46,980 nucleotides of DNA from Desulfobulbaceae bacterium (GCA_003508005.1 DNUE01000017.1:122174-169153); one strand, 5' to 3'. Numbered from the stretch's first letter, positions 9,220-18,764 are shown. Program-made: numbers and translations. Notes: generated from the sequence alone by a model not told the origin.

Positions 9220-12200
9220 ATGGGACATCAGTCCGAAATACTCGTGCCGTTGCTGAGGGACATGCAAGACAAGAGAAAAATTTCAAGGTTCTATTTTGAT
9301 CAGAACGATTATGCCCTCTTGAATATCGTCAATGACGTTCTCAACAGGGATGAATCGCACAAGCTGGTCAAGAACCTTCTCACGCCCTATCTCCATCCGC
9401 ACGGCATCAAGGAGATGGCCGCCAGCATGGGGCTGCGGATCGCTTACGCGGTCATCCATCTCCTCGGTTCTCTGGAAGCGGGGATGGCCGCCGACCGGCT
9501 GAACGCCCTCCGTTCCCTGCGGGACGAGGTGCTCTTCAGTTCGCAGGGCATGTTGCGGATCAATACCGCCCGGGTTCTCCTGGAAATCATGAAGGAGCTC
9601 ATCCGCTCCCAGGGCGATTACCTGCGGCAGCTGCAGCTCGCTCGAGATTTCCGCTTTGCGACTTACGGCAAGCCCCGTTTTATCCGCGCTCAGCTTGACA
9701 AGTACCACCTGGTCGAGATGCCTGAGGCATGGAACCAGGTCGCCTTTGACGATCATGTCCATGACGCCAACACCGAGGGGCGGAAGTCACCGACCCATCT
9801 GATCATGGATGCCTGGATCAAGGGCATCCGGCTTCTCACCGTCGTCTACTACAACTTTATCGATGTCGATGTGGCGACTGAGTTGCTGGAGTCCGCAGAA
9901 ATCATGGGCATCAAGGTCAGGATCGGCATTGAATTTTCCGCACGATACCGCGGCCGCTACATCAAGTTTGTCTGGACCATCCGAGGGTTTGCCGACAAAC
10001 AGGATTTTCTCGACTTTATCGCGCATGGTCCGGCGAAAGAATTTTTTGACGAAGGGCGGAAGGTATCCGAATACCAGCAGCGCTACGTCATCGAAGTGGT
10101 GAAGGAGTTCAACAGCAAACACCTGCCGCTGATCAACGAGGTGTACGGCATCCAACTCGCCCCAATTCTCCTGGACGAATTCATCGCCTTTGTCGGCACC
10201 GGCCAGCCTTCCCTTCTGCACCTTGCCAAGTATATCTTCAGCAGGATGCTGCCGGCCATGGCCAGGGCGGTGGAGGAACTGCGCGAGAAATGGCCGCGGT
10301 GTGACCAGGAAGAACGCATGCGCATCACCCATGCCGTCGAGATGATGAATACCCTGGATGTGGATGCCATTATCGAAAGTTTCCTGAAACCGGCAAAAAA
10401 TCCAATCCTGTACAATCCCTACATTCCCCAGTCGGGACCGGAGGTCCCCGATCTGCTCCTCCTGTCACCGGAGGCCCTTCTGGACGGGCTGGTGAATATC
10501 TATTCCGGCTCCCGGGTGACCCTCAATCTGTGCAGGCTCAGCCCTGCCGATGTGCTGGAGCTTCTCTATGATTGCCGGGGGAAAATCACCCATCTGGAGA
10601 TCTTCAACCTGAAGGATTACGCCCTCGGCAATGCCGTCAACAATGCGGAAATCAATACCCTGCAGCTGGCAATCAATCAGGGCAACATCGTGAAGCTGAA
10701 AAGGGTCATCCAGAAAATCATCCTCGATTTTACCGAATCTGCCGAAATCAGCGCCGAGAACAGGGATATCCAGGAGAAGCTCGTCAAAATACTTTATAAT
10801 ATACCGGAATTGCAATCTTTTTATAAAAACTCCCCCCTCAAGTCAAGGATCGGCAGCGATTCCACCGGGACATCCCGGCATCGCTACGGCATGGGGCTGG
10901 TGATGAAGGAGACATTGCCGCGCCGGGCCTGGAAAAAACTCGAAAGGGGCAACCGGAAATCATTCTCGAATATCCCGGTCTGCCTGACCGCGTTTCTGCA
11001 GATAACCTGTATTCCCAGGGGTCAGCATTTCCTGTCTTCGGACCACAAGCGCATCCCCTGGTTCCTCAGCCGGCCCGTCCATGAGGGGTGCAGAAAGGCA
11101 AGCCTGTTGCCGCATCTCAACCTGGAGTACGAGCGCCGCCGGGAATGGGTGATCCAGTCCTACTCCATCCTTTTCGAGCCCAACGGGAATATGGCGACCC
11201 TCGGTTGGAAGCAGACGGAAGTGGACAACGGCCTGTCCCTGGAAAGCAGGGACAACTTGACCAGGAGGCGGAAAATACCGTTCAGCTATCTCAACAGTTA
11301 TCTGAAGAACGAGCTGAAAATCCTTGTCGGCTTCATTCCGGCATTTTTGACTTTTTATCTGACCAAGGACTGGTGGCTGCTCGCGTACGGCGGAGCGTTT
11401 ATCTGGTTCGGGATCACCGGGCTCAGGAATATCATTCAATCGGTGCTCGGCGCCGGCGGGCTCGTCCGTTCCCCCCTGCTGAAATGGAAGGAGTATGTCA
11501 GTTGGGACAGGCTGGCCGATTCCCTGCTCTACACCGGCTTTTCTGTCCCGCTGCTCGATTTCCTGGTGAAGACCCTGCTTCTGGACCGGATGCTGGGCAT
11601 TACTACCGCGACCAATACGGTTGCCCTCTATTCGGTCATGGCGGTGGCCAACGGGGTCTACATATCCGGGCACAATATGTTCCGGGGCATGCCCAGAGGC
11701 GCAGTATACGGAAATTTCTTCCGCAGTATCCTCTCCATCCCCCTGGCCATCCTTCTGAATGGGTTGATCGGCCTGATGCTCGGCTCCGCCGGGGTGACGG
11801 CCGTGCAGGAGGTGCTGCAGAAGTGGGCGGCGGTCATCTCCAAGCTCGCCTCGGACTGCGTCGCCGGGTTCATTGAGGGGCTTGTCGACCGCTTCAACAA
11901 TATCCGCTTCCGGACCATGGACTATTCGGCAAAGATCGCCCAGGTGTTCGACAGCTTTGCCACGCTGGAAACCCTTTTCCCGGAGGCCGACGTCCTGCAG
12001 ATGCTGGAGGACCCCAATACGTTCATGCAGGCCGTGAATGAAAGGAATCCCGATCTGGGCAAAATCATCATCATCAACGCCCTTGATCTGCTCTACATCT
12101 GGATGTACCAGCCCCGCTCCACCAGCACCCTGGCTGCGATCATGAAGTCGATGTCCCCGGAGGAACGGCGAATCCTGGTTTCATCGCAGTTGATCCTGAA

Positions 12201-12402
12201 GCAGGAAAAAGAAATAAGCCAACTGTTCGTGGATGGTGTGCTCGGCAGGAAGTTCGGACGGGCGCTTTCCTTCTACCTCGATCGCTCGCAGGAATACCTG
12301 CATTCTCTCCAGGAAATGCTGCTCAGATGCGCGCCGCAGGAGGAAGCAGGACAAGTCCGGGAGGAAGAAAAACCTGCCTTGCAAGGGCGCCAAAAGGATT
12401 AG
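9220..12402 (+). CDS. Large unrecognised membrane protein
   Basis: About 1060 residues from the ATG at 9220 (the frame extends upstream to a TTG at 9085, which looks unlikely; another ATG lies at 9262). The first 580 residues are soluble, mostly helical in appearance, with no motif I recognise. About residues 680-880 hold at least four hydrophobic segments (LVGFIPAFLTFYLTKDWW, WLLAYGGAFIWFGITGL, VALYSVMAVANGVYISG, ILSIPLAILLNGLIGLMLG). A soluble tail with basic and acidic residues follows. There is no signal peptide. The downstream gene is 210 bp away, so it may be monocistronic. Distant kinship with other large proteobacterial membrane proteins cannot be decided by eye. Function unknown. Confidence 0.8.
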   Translation: MGHQSEILVPLLRDMQDKRKISRFYFDQNDYALLNIVNDVLNRDESHKLVKNLLTPYLHPHGIKEMAASMGLRIAYAVIHLLGSLEAGMAADRLNALRSLRDEVLFSSQGMLRINTARVLLEIMKELIRSQGDYLRQLQLARDFRFATYGKPRFIRAQLDKYHLVEMPEAWNQVAFDDHVHDANTEGRKSPTHLIMDAWIKGIRLLTVVYYNFIDVDVATELLESAEIMGIKVRIGIEFSARYRGRYIKFVWTIRGFADKQDFLDFIAHGPAKEFFDEGRKVSEYQQRYVIEVVKEFNSKHLPLINEVYGIQLAPILLDEFIAFVGTGQPSLLHLAKYIFSRMLPAMARAVEELREKWPRCDQEERMRITHAVEMMNTLDVDAIIESFLKPAKNPILYNPYIPQSGPEVPDLLLLSPEALLDGLVNIYSGSRVTLNLCRLSPADVLELLYDCRGKITHLEIFNLKDYALGNAVNNAEINTLQLAINQGNIVKLKRVIQKIILDFTESAEISAENRDIQEKLVKILYNIPELQSFYKNSPLKSRIGSDSTGTSRHRYGMGLVMKETLPRRAWKKLERGNRKSFSNIPVCLTAFLQITCIPRGQHFLSSDHKRIPWFLSRPVHEGCRKASLLPHLNLEYERRREWVIQSYSILFEPNGNMATLGWKQTEVDNGLSLESRDNLTRRRKIPFSYLNSYLKNELKILVGFIPAFLTFYLTKDWWLLAYGGAFIWFGITGLRNIIQSVLGAGGLVRSPLLKWKEYVSWDRLADSLLYTGFSVPLLDFLVKTLLLDRMLGITTATNTVALYSVMAVANGVYISGHNMFRGMPRGAVYGNFFRSILSIPLAILLNGLIGLMLGSAGVTAVQEVLQKWAAVISKLASDCVAGFIEGLVDRFNNIRFRTMDYSAKIAQVFDSFATLETLFPEADVLQMLEDPNTFMQAVNERNPDLGKIIIINALDLLYIWMYQPRSTSTLAAIMKSMSPEERRILVSSQLILKQEKEISQLFVDGVLGRKFGRALSFYLDRSQEYLHSLQEMLLRCAPQEEAGQVREEEKPALQGRQKD

Positions 12403-12612
12403 GTTGGCAGGCAAAAGGAAGGGGCAGTGATTCCGACAGCAAAGGTGTTGTGCACCAGGGCGGGAATTTTTCTTGCAGGTTTGCGGGAGCGAATGGCTTC
12501 ACGGAACATCGCTGCTGATGATATCTCTCCTCCCTTGACAGTGATGGCACCTCTTGGTATCTAATGAAGAGATGCCTCTGATCATGAACGTTTTTTCCGC
12601 CCGGTAACCAGT

Positions 12613-13200
12613 ATGAGATTTTTGATCACCGCTGCCATTCTGGCATTGACACTTCTTGCCCAGCCAGCTTTTGCCCAGGACGAGGTGCTGCGTACCGTGG
12701 AAGAGGCGGTCAGCCAATACAAGAACGGCGACTTTGCCGGCGCTGCGAGCAATCTCGACTATGCCTCGCAACTGATCCGGCAGAAGAAAAGCGAGCAGAT
12801 GAAGAGTCTGCTCCCCGAGCCGCTTGCCGGTTGGCTGGCAGAGCCTGCCAGCGCCCAGGCCTTGGGCACTGCGGTGTTCGGTGGCGGCATTACGGTCAGC
12901 CGGAGCTACAGCAAGCCGCCTTCATCGCTCTCCATTGATATTGTTTCCGATTCGCCGCTCCTCCAGTCCCTGGTGATGATGCTCAACAACCCCATGTTCG
13001 TCGGGGCCAGCGGCGGCAAACTGGAGGCGGTCAAGGGCCAGCGGGCGATTGTCAAGTTCAACGAAGGCACCCGCAGCGGTGACCTGAATATCGTGGTCGA
13101 CAACCGTTTCATGATTACGGTCAAGGGCCAGAAGATAGCGAGAGAGGACCTGCTGGCCTATGCCGGCCAGATCGACTTTACGGAGCTTGCCAAAAAATAG
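12613..13200 (+). CDS. Small exported protein of unknown function
   Basis: 195 residues with a clear Sec signal (MRFLITAAILALTLLAQPAFA, cut near AFA-QD). The mature part starts with a short helical repeat-like segment (EEAVSQYKNGDFAGAASNLD), then a beta-rich domain with a glycine stretch (FGGGITVSRSY) and the pattern VKGQRAIVKFNEGTRSGDLN. Probably periplasmic. A terminator-like hairpin follows 78 bp after the stop. I do not recognise the family. Confidence 0.75.
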   Translation: MRFLITAAILALTLLAQPAFAQDEVLRTVEEAVSQYKNGDFAGAASNLDYASQLIRQKKSEQMKSLLPEPLAGWLAEPASAQALGTAVFGGGITVSRSYSKPPSSLSIDIVSDSPLLQSLVMMLNNPMFVGASGGKLEAVKGQRAIVKFNEGTRSGDLNIVVDNRFMITVKGQKIAREDLLAYAGQIDFTELAKK

Positions 13201-13277
13201 CGGGCCGGCGGGGCCGGCGCAGAGCGCGAAAAACATTGTCCCGGGGAGGGCTTGCCGGTTTTTCCCGTGGATCAAGG

Positions 13278-13332
13278 AAACCCCTGTTACACCGGTTAAG
13301 AATTGGCCTTCTTCCCGTAGCAGGGGTTTTTT
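13278..13332 (+). terminator. Intrinsic terminator
   Basis: AAACCCCTGTTAC (13278-13290) can pair with GTAGCAGGGGTTT (13317-13329) with one wobble, followed by a T tract to 13332. It ends the exported-protein transcript and lies just before the ribosome site of the next gene. Confidence 0.7.
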
Positions 13333-13346
13333 GCTGGAGAACGACG

Positions 13347-13532
13347 ATGAGCAGTGAAGATAGAGAGAAAAGCGCGAGCCGTCTGGGGCAGGTCAGCGAG
13401 GAAGCGATTTTTAAGGTGACCAAGGAGATCGTGGTCAAATTCATTGAAGTCGGCCGGCTGACCCCTGCCAATTTTGCCGAAACCTATGCACGGGTCTTTG
13501 AGACGGTCCGCAGGTCGGTGCGGCCCGAGTGA
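13347..13532 (+). CDS. 61-residue protein of unknown function
   Basis: Starts at ATG 13347 (MSSEDREKSASRLGQ) with CTGGAGA just upstream; the longer frame from 13236 runs through the terminator and is unlikely to be used. The sequence is charged at the N terminus and then helical (IFKVTKEIVVKFIEVGRL). Its stop overlaps the GTG start of mpl, so the two are probably co-translated. It may be a small partner or regulator, but nothing in the sequence shows which. Confidence 0.65.
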   Translation: MSSEDREKSASRLGQVSEEAIFKVTKEIVVKFIEVGRLTPANFAETYARVFETVRRSVRPE

Positions 13533-14971
13533 TACCCCCCACAGCCCCTGATCCCGCCCTGAACCGGGTGCCGGGGCAGGTGCGCCACATCCATGTCATG
13601 GGCATCTGCGGCACCGGCATGGCCGCTCTGGCCGGCATGCTCAAAGAACGCGGCTACCATGTCACCGGCTCCGACCGGAACGTCTACCCCCCCATGTCCG
13701 ATTTCCTTGCCGCCTCAGGCATCCAGGTGCAGGATGGGTATCGGCCGGAAAACCTCAGCCCCCGCCCTGACCTGGTGGTGGTGGGCAATGTGATCCGGGC
13801 GGTCAACCCGGAGGCTGTCCGCCTGGCCGAGCTGCTCATCCCCTATGTGTCCATGCCCCAGGCCCTGGGCCATTTCTTTCTGCGGGACCACCTCTCCCTG
13901 GTCGTCGCCGGCACCCACGGCAAGACCACCACCTCGTCGCTCCTGGCCAGCGCCCTGTACCACACCGGCAATGCTCCCGGCTTCATGATCGGCGGCATTG
14001 TCCAGGAGTTCCAGCGCAATTTTGCCCTGGGCGAGGGAAGGTTTTTCGTGGTCGAGGGCGACGAATATGACACGGCATTTTTTGACAAGGGCTCGAAGTT
14101 TCTGCACTATCGTCCTGATTTTGCCATTATCACCTCCATCGAATTCGATCATGCGGATATCTTTGCCGACCTGGAGGTGATCAAGATGGCCTTCAGCCGC
14201 TTTGCCGCGCTGGTTCCGCCGCACGGGGCGATCATCGCCTGCGGCGACGACCCGGTGGTGCGGGAGATAGTCGGCCAGGTCTCCTGCCCGGTGGTCTGGT
14301 ACGGCACCGGCGGGGATTGCCGGTGGCGGGTCAGTGCTTTCCGGTCGCAGGGGTTGAACTCATCCTTTACCGTCCATGCCGGCGGCAGCTTGTTCGGCGA
14401 CTTTGCCCTGCCCCTGCCGGGTCTGCACAACGCCCTGAACGCCACGGCGGTTATCGCTCTTCTGCACACCCTCGGCCTCGACCAGGCAACGATCGGCCGG
14501 GGATTGGCGTCCTTCCAGGGGGTCAAGCGGCGGCAGCAGGTCCGCGGGGAGGTGAACGGCATCACGGTGGTCGATGATTTCGCCCACCATCCCACGGCGG
14601 TGCGGGAGACGGTCAGGGCACTGAAGGCGGCCTGGCCGGAGAGGAGACTGGTGGTGGTGTTCGAGCCCCGGACCAATTCCAGCCGGCGTGCCGTATTTCA
14701 GGAGCAGTACGCCGGCGCCTTCCCCGAGGGTGAATTGATCGTGGTCCGGGAGCATGACCCCCTGGACAGTGTCCCGCCGGAGCAGCAGTTTTCCTCGGCC
14801 CGGCTGGTCCGGGACCTGCGGGCAAGGGGCAGGGATGCCCATTATTTCCCGGGCACGGACGAAATCCTGGATTTCCTTGTTGGAAGCACCAGGCCCGGTG
14901 ATGTGGTGGCCATCCTGTCCAACGGCGGGTTTGACAATATCCACGAGCGCCTCCTTGCCAGACTGGCTTGA
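13529..14971 (+). CDS. mpl: Mpl, UDP-MurNAc:L-Ala-gamma-D-Glu-meso-DAP ligase
   Basis: A murein recycling ligase that attaches the salvaged tripeptide to UDP-MurNAc, ATP-dependent and cytoplasmic. 480 residues, typical length. N-terminal Rossmann-like motif HIHVMGICGTGMAALAGML, the ATP loop GTHGKTTTSSLL, EGDEYDTAFFDKGSKF and SIEFDHADIF, the central VDDFAHHPTAVRETV, and EPRTNSSRR in the third domain. EGDEYDTAFFDK and EPRTNS favour Mpl over MurC. The GTG start at 13529 overlaps the stop of the 61-residue gene. Confidence 0.95.
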   Translation: MIPPTAPDPALNRVPGQVRHIHVMGICGTGMAALAGMLKERGYHVTGSDRNVYPPMSDFLAASGIQVQDGYRPENLSPRPDLVVVGNVIRAVNPEAVRLAELLIPYVSMPQALGHFFLRDHLSLVVAGTHGKTTTSSLLASALYHTGNAPGFMIGGIVQEFQRNFALGEGRFFVVEGDEYDTAFFDKGSKFLHYRPDFAIITSIEFDHADIFADLEVIKMAFSRFAALVPPHGAIIACGDDPVVREIVGQVSCPVVWYGTGGDCRWRVSAFRSQGLNSSFTVHAGGSLFGDFALPLPGLHNALNATAVIALLHTLGLDQATIGRGLASFQGVKRRQQVRGEVNGITVVDDFAHHPTAVRETVRALKAAWPERRLVVVFEPRTNSSRRAVFQEQYAGAFPEGELIVVREHDPLDSVPPEQQFSSARLVRDLRARGRDAHYFPGTDEILDFLVGSTRPGDVVAILSNGGFDNIHERLLARLA

Positions 14972-15049
14972 GATGCCCTTCAGGAATGGGGAGGAGTGTG
15001 CGGCCCTCACCGGCACAGTGGATAAAATAAAAAGCCGGGGGAGGAGGAA

Positions 15050-15385
15050 TCAAATGATTTTTTGGATTTCTTCCTTCAATTCGCTTGTGATCCGGGCGGA
15101 GTTGAACTGGGGATCGGGGTTTCGGCAGTTCTGTTCCAGGGTAGAAGCGATGGCGGCCAGCTCTCTCAGTCCCAGGTTGAGCAGCGCGCCCTTGAGGGCA
15201 TGGCAGGAACGGGTCTGATTTTCCTGCGGCCCGGTTTCCAGCGCCTGCTCCAGGTTGTGCAGCAGGGCTTGCAGCGATTCGAGGAACCGGGGCAGAAGGG
15301 TATCGATCTTTTCCTCGGGGAGCAGGTAGGCCGAACGCAGGTGGGTCCTGATTAGCCGATGGTATTCCAGCCGTTGGTGTGTCAC
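15050..15385 (-). CDS. Stand-alone Hpt (histidine phosphotransfer) protein
   Basis: 111 residues forming one Hpt four-helix domain. The phospho-accepting histidine lies in CHALKGALLNLGLRELA (HALKG motif). Such proteins relay phosphate between a hybrid sensor kinase and a response regulator. No kinase or regulator gene is adjacent, so its partners lie elsewhere. It is divergent from tilS with only about 57 bp between starts. Confidence 0.85.
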   Translation of the reverse strand: MTHQRLEYHRLIRTHLRSAYLLPEEKIDTLLPRFLESLQALLHNLEQALETGPQENQTRSCHALKGALLNLGLRELAAIASTLEQNCRNPDPQFNSARITSELKEEIQKII

Positions 15386-15442
15386 GGTTTTCCCTCTCCT
15401 GACCGTAGGCGAAAATCACGAGAGTATGTTATATTGGAATCC

Positions 15443-16510
15443 GTGAATTTGTCAATTCTGCACTCCCTTGAACAGCTGACCCTGAACAGGATCAGGGGCG
15501 ACCGGTTGCTAGGGCCGGGTGACTCGGTGCTTGTGGTCGGGGTGTCCGGCGGACCGGATTCCGTGGCCCTGCTCCACGTGCTGGCCGGGTTGCGGCGCGA
15601 ACTCGGGATTTCCCTGGTTGCCGTCCATGTGGTGCATGGGCTGCGCCCGCTGGAGTCGGAGGCAGAGGTCAACCTTGTCAGGGCCCTGGCACAGCAGGTC
15701 GGGACGGGTTGCGAGATTGTCTCCGTCCCGGTGCGGGAGCATGCCCGGGCAAGCAAGTTATCCCTTGAGCACGCCGCCCGGGAGCTGCGCTACGAAGCCC
15801 TGCGCAGGGTGGCGGCCGCATGCGGCGCCGGGGTCATCGCCGTGGCGCATACCGCTGATGATCAGGTCGAAGAGATCCTCATCCGTCTGCTGCGCGGAGG
15901 CGGCCGGATGGCCCTGTCCGGCATGCGGACGCGGCGGGCTGATCTCATCCGGCCGTTTCTGCATATTGAAAAAACACGCATCCTCGAGTACCTGCGGGAT
16001 AAATCGATCCGCTACAGTGACGATTCGACGAACGCGGATTTGCGCTATCTCCGCAACCGGGTCCGGCACCGGCTGCTGCCCTATCTGGAGGAGCATTTCG
16101 ACAGAGGGGTGCGCCAGGCCCTGCGCAAGACCGCTGACTGCCTTGCCGAAGATGAATCGCTGCTGGCGGCGCTGACCGACCAGGCGATTCCGGAGGTGGT
16201 TTCGCAGTCTGGCCCCGGTGAAAAGGGAGCCCCGATCCGGCTCGAGCTGAAGCGGGCGGCCCTGGTCGGCAAGCCCATGGCCCTGCAGCGGCGGATCATC
16301 GAGAAACTGCTGTGGCAGGTCGGCGGCAGGGCCTCCTACCCCCATATCCTCAAGGTCCTCGATGCCGCCAGGAACGGAAAAACCGGCAGTGAACTGCACC
16401 TGAGCGGAGGACTTCGGCTTGGCGTGCAGCGGGAATATCTTGAGCTTCTGTTTCCGGAGGGCCCCGGACCGTGGCGCGGTAGGCTCTATCCCGGGAAGGG
16501 ACGAGAATGA
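15443..16510 (+). CDS. tilS: tRNA(Ile)-lysidine synthase
   Basis: TilS modifies C34 of the minor tRNA-Ile to lysidine so that it reads AUA. The PP-loop ATPase motif SGGPDSVALLHVL is near the N terminus, followed by AHTADDQVEEILIRLLRGGG and IEKTRILEYLRDKSIRYSDD/NRVRHRLLPYL. About 355 residues from the GTG at 15443. The frame is open back to ATG 15359, but that start overlaps the divergent Hpt gene and lacks a ribosome site. The C-terminal domain is short, as in many bacterial forms. Confidence 0.9.
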   Translation: MNLSILHSLEQLTLNRIRGDRLLGPGDSVLVVGVSGGPDSVALLHVLAGLRRELGISLVAVHVVHGLRPLESEAEVNLVRALAQQVGTGCEIVSVPVREHARASKLSLEHAARELRYEALRRVAAACGAGVIAVAHTADDQVEEILIRLLRGGGRMALSGMRTRRADLIRPFLHIEKTRILEYLRDKSIRYSDDSTNADLRYLRNRVRHRLLPYLEEHFDRGVRQALRKTADCLAEDESLLAALTDQAIPEVVSQSGPGEKGAPIRLELKRAALVGKPMALQRRIIEKLLWQVGGRASYPHILKVLDAARNGKTGSELHLSGGLRLGVQREYLELLFPEGPGPWRGRLYPGKGRE

Positions 16511-16534
16511 AGAATGAGCGTTGAAGGAGGGAGT

Positions 16535-16903
16535 ATGAAGCAGCTTGTGCAGAAACTATTCGTTTGCCTGCTCCTTGGTTTCCTGTACTCTGGCACGGCC
16601 TGGGCCATGGATTTCGCCCGGATGAGCAACGAGGAACTGGCCGACCTGCGGGGGGCGATCCTGAACGCCCCGGAGCCGGAACAGCTGGCCTTCCGGCAGG
16701 AGTGGGAAAAGCGGCTCGCAGCCATGTCCGAGGAGGAAAAGAAACTCTACGCTCCACCGCAGGAACCACAGCCAGGGGATGAGGAGAAGCAGAAAAAGCC
16801 CTATATCCAGGGGCGGGGCTATGACAGCCAGGGGACCGGCATAATTATTTACGGTGGAGAAGGATCACCCGGCCAGAGCGGAGGGAAAAAGACAGGCAAA
16901 TAG
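16535..16903 (+). CDS. Small exported protein (possibly DUF1104-like)
   Basis: About 122 residues from the ATG at 16535, preceded by a strong GGAGGGAG site; a frame start at 16514 is less likely. Signal peptide with cleavage near GTAWA-MD. The mature region has MSNEELADLRGAI and EWEKRLAAMSEEEKK, a helical pattern reminiscent of DUF1104. The tail is rich in Gly, Gln and Lys and unlikely to fold. It follows tilS by 24 bp and may share its transcript. Function unknown. Confidence 0.65.
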   Translation: MKQLVQKLFVCLLLGFLYSGTAWAMDFARMSNEELADLRGAILNAPEPEQLAFRQEWEKRLAAMSEEEKKLYAPPQEPQPGDEEKQKKPYIQGRGYDSQGTGIIIYGGEGSPGQSGGKKTGK

Positions 16904-17112
16904 AGTTGTGGCGTCCTGCGACCCCGTCCCTCTTCCCGGCTTGATTCTTGCCCTGCCCCTTAGAAGACAGTTGACGAAAATCCGGGTTCGTGGTTAATGA
17001 TGCACTCGAATCAGGGCGGGACTCCGGTCAGCGCAGTCCAGGCGTCCGACTCCTTGCGCGGCGGGGGAGGTTTTTCTGCCTTGGCAAATTGATCGTCTGT
17101 CCATCGGCAAGT

Positions 17113-17188
17113 GGGGCTGTAGCTCAGCTGGGAGAGCGACGCGTTCGCAATGCGTAGGTCAGGGGTTCGATCCCCCTCAGCTCCACCA
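17113..17188 (+). tRNA. tRNA-Ala(CGC)
   Basis: 76 nt including an encoded CCA. The acceptor stem pairs GGGGCTG with CAGCTCC, the D arm is GCTCAGCTGGGAGAGC, the anticodon loop TTCGCAA gives anticodon CGC, and the T arm is AGGGGTTCGATCCCCCT. It is the integration site of the adjacent element: its 3' half is repeated, diverged, at 40743. Confidence 0.95.
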
Positions 17189-17248
17189 AGGCAACATTCA
17201 GTATCGTCCGATACTGTCCAAAAAGGCCCGAAATTCGGGCCTTTTTCT
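17166..17248 (+). repeat. Left attachment region (attL): tRNA 3' end, palindrome, terminator
   Basis: Runs from TTCGAT in the T loop through the CCA end, a perfect palindrome arm pair CAGTATCG/CGATACTG (17199-17216) and the terminator. The same order recurs at 40743-40825. Pairing with the integrase gene 118 bp away supports the att assignment. Confidence 0.8.
17220..17246 (+). terminator. Intrinsic terminator after tRNA-Ala
   Basis: An 11-bp perfect stem AAAAAGGCCCG/CGGGCCTTTTT with loop AAATT, then T-rich sequence. The right-end copy of the module has a matching, diverged hairpin. Confidence 0.85.
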
Positions 17249-17296
17249 TTTTCTATTGTCCAATGTTGTACAATGAGATAGAGTGAAATCCGAAAG

Positions 17297-17353
17297 TTTT
17301 GGGGGTTGTTTTGATGAAAACGACCCCCACGAAAAAATGACGACCCCCAAAAG
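17297..17353. promoter_or_regulatory. Inverted GGGGGTYGTTTT repeats (candidate integrase arm sites or operator)
   Basis: TTTTGGGGGTTGTTTT (17297-17312), AAAACGACCCCCAC (17317-17330) and GACGACCCCCAAAAG (17339-17353) are three copies of one motif in both orientations. They lie just before the integrase ribosome site. TTTTGGGGG also appears twice near the right end (40665-40690). Confidence 0.5.
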
Positions 17354-17365
17354 TGAGGAATCGTT

Positions 17366-18598
17366 ATGCCTAAACGGATTGTACCGCTCACAGACACTTT
17401 AATCAGGAAGACCAAGCCGGCCGACAAGCCGTTCAAGCTCTTCGACGGCGGAGGCCTTTTTCTTCTGGTCACTCCTACCGGCGGCAAGCTCTGGAATCTC
17501 AAGTACCGCTTTGAAGGCAAGGAAAATAGAATTGCCCTTGGCGCGTATCCGGCGGTATCGCTTGCGGAAGCCAGACAAAAACGAGACCAGGCCAAGGCAT
17601 TGCTAGCCAAGGGGATATGCCCCGGCGACACGAGAAAAGCGCAAAAGGCCTCGAACGCCCAGGAACAAGACACCTTCGAGTTGATCGCCAGGGAGTGGCA
17701 CGCAAAGTTCACGCCATCATGGGCAGCCAGCCATGCCGACAAGATACTCCGTCGCTTTGAACTGTATGTCTTTCCCTGGCTGGGCGGCCGGCCGGTCAAA
17801 GCCATCACCGCCCCGGAACTGCTCGGGGTGCTGCGGCGAATCGAGGGCAAGGGCACCCTCGATACCGCCCACCGGACCAAGCAGACCTGCGGCCAGGTCT
17901 TCCGCTATGCTGTAGCCACCGGTCGGGCTGAACGCGATCCGTCCGGCGATCTGCGCGGCGCCCTCCCGCCGACCAACGGCAGGCACATGGCCACCATCAC
18001 CGACCCCAAGGAAATTACCGGCCTGCTCCGCGCCATAAGGGATTACCGAGGCAGCATTGTTACCCGCTGCGCCCTGCGCCTTGCCCCGCTGGTCTTTGTC
18101 CGGCCGGGCGAGCTGCGGCATGCGGAATGGCGGGAGATAAATTTTGAGACGTCAGAATGGCGCATACCTGCCGAAAAAATGAAAGCGGGCGTCCTGCATA
18201 TCGTGCCCCTGTCCCGGCAGGCCCTTGCCGTCCTGCACGAAATTTATCCCCTTACCGGGCATGGCCGGTATGTCTTCCCGAGTCCCCGGACAGACGAGCG
18301 GCCCATGAGCAACAACGCCGTCCTCGCCGCCCTGCGGCGCATGGGATACGCCAGAGATGAGATGAGCGGCCACGGCTTTCGGAGCATGGCCAGCACCCTG
18401 CTGAACGAGCAGGGCTGGAACCGGGACGCCATCGAGCGCCAGCTCGCCCACGCCGAACGAAACAGCGTGCGGGCCTCGTACAACTATGCCGAATACCTGC
18501 CGGAGCGCCGGAAGATGATGCAGGCCTGGGCGGATTACCTGGATCACCTGGTAGCGAGCGAGGAGAACAAAATTCTGCCGTTCAGGTCTGTGAGGTAA
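17366..18598 (+). CDS. Tyrosine integrase of the P4/DUF4102 type
   Basis: 410 residues. The N-terminal arm-binding DUF4102 domain (KRIVPLTDTLIRKTKPADKP to AEARQKRDQAKALLA), a SAM-like core-binding domain, then the catalytic domain. The tetrad is visible: first Arg in FVRPGELRHAEW (about 250), HGFRSMA (His-x-x-Arg, about 335), LAHAERN (His), and the nucleophile Tyr in SYNYAEYL (about 372). It would integrate and, with the AlpA-like partner, excise the element at the tRNA-Ala. It ends cleanly and seems intact. Start ATG 17366 follows GAGGAA. Confidence 0.95.
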   Translation: MPKRIVPLTDTLIRKTKPADKPFKLFDGGGLFLLVTPTGGKLWNLKYRFEGKENRIALGAYPAVSLAEARQKRDQAKALLAKGICPGDTRKAQKASNAQEQDTFELIAREWHAKFTPSWAASHADKILRRFELYVFPWLGGRPVKAITAPELLGVLRRIEGKGTLDTAHRTKQTCGQVFRYAVATGRAERDPSGDLRGALPPTNGRHMATITDPKEITGLLRAIRDYRGSIVTRCALRLAPLVFVRPGELRHAEWREINFETSEWRIPAEKMKAGVLHIVPLSRQALAVLHEIYPLTGHGRYVFPSPRTDERPMSNNAVLAALRRMGYARDEMSGHGFRSMASTLLNEQGWNRDAIERQLAHAERNSVRASYNYAEYLPERRKMMQAWADYLDHLVASEENKILPFRSVR

Positions 18599-18764
18599 GT
18601 CTGGCGCCCTCCAATTGAAGCGTCGGGAGTTCTGTGCTGGAAATTTCAAAAGTAGTGTTCTCGGTATCGACTGCTATTTCTCTCTGTTTCTCGGCAGAAC
18701 AGTCTGATTCGGTCTTGATGCCCCTTCGGCATTCATTTGATCACAAGTAATCACTGTAAAAAGC

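Noticed and set aside
16972..17001. TTGACG-based promoter for the tRNA
   Set aside because: No acceptable -10 box at 16-18 bp and it lies 140 bp upstream of the tRNA.
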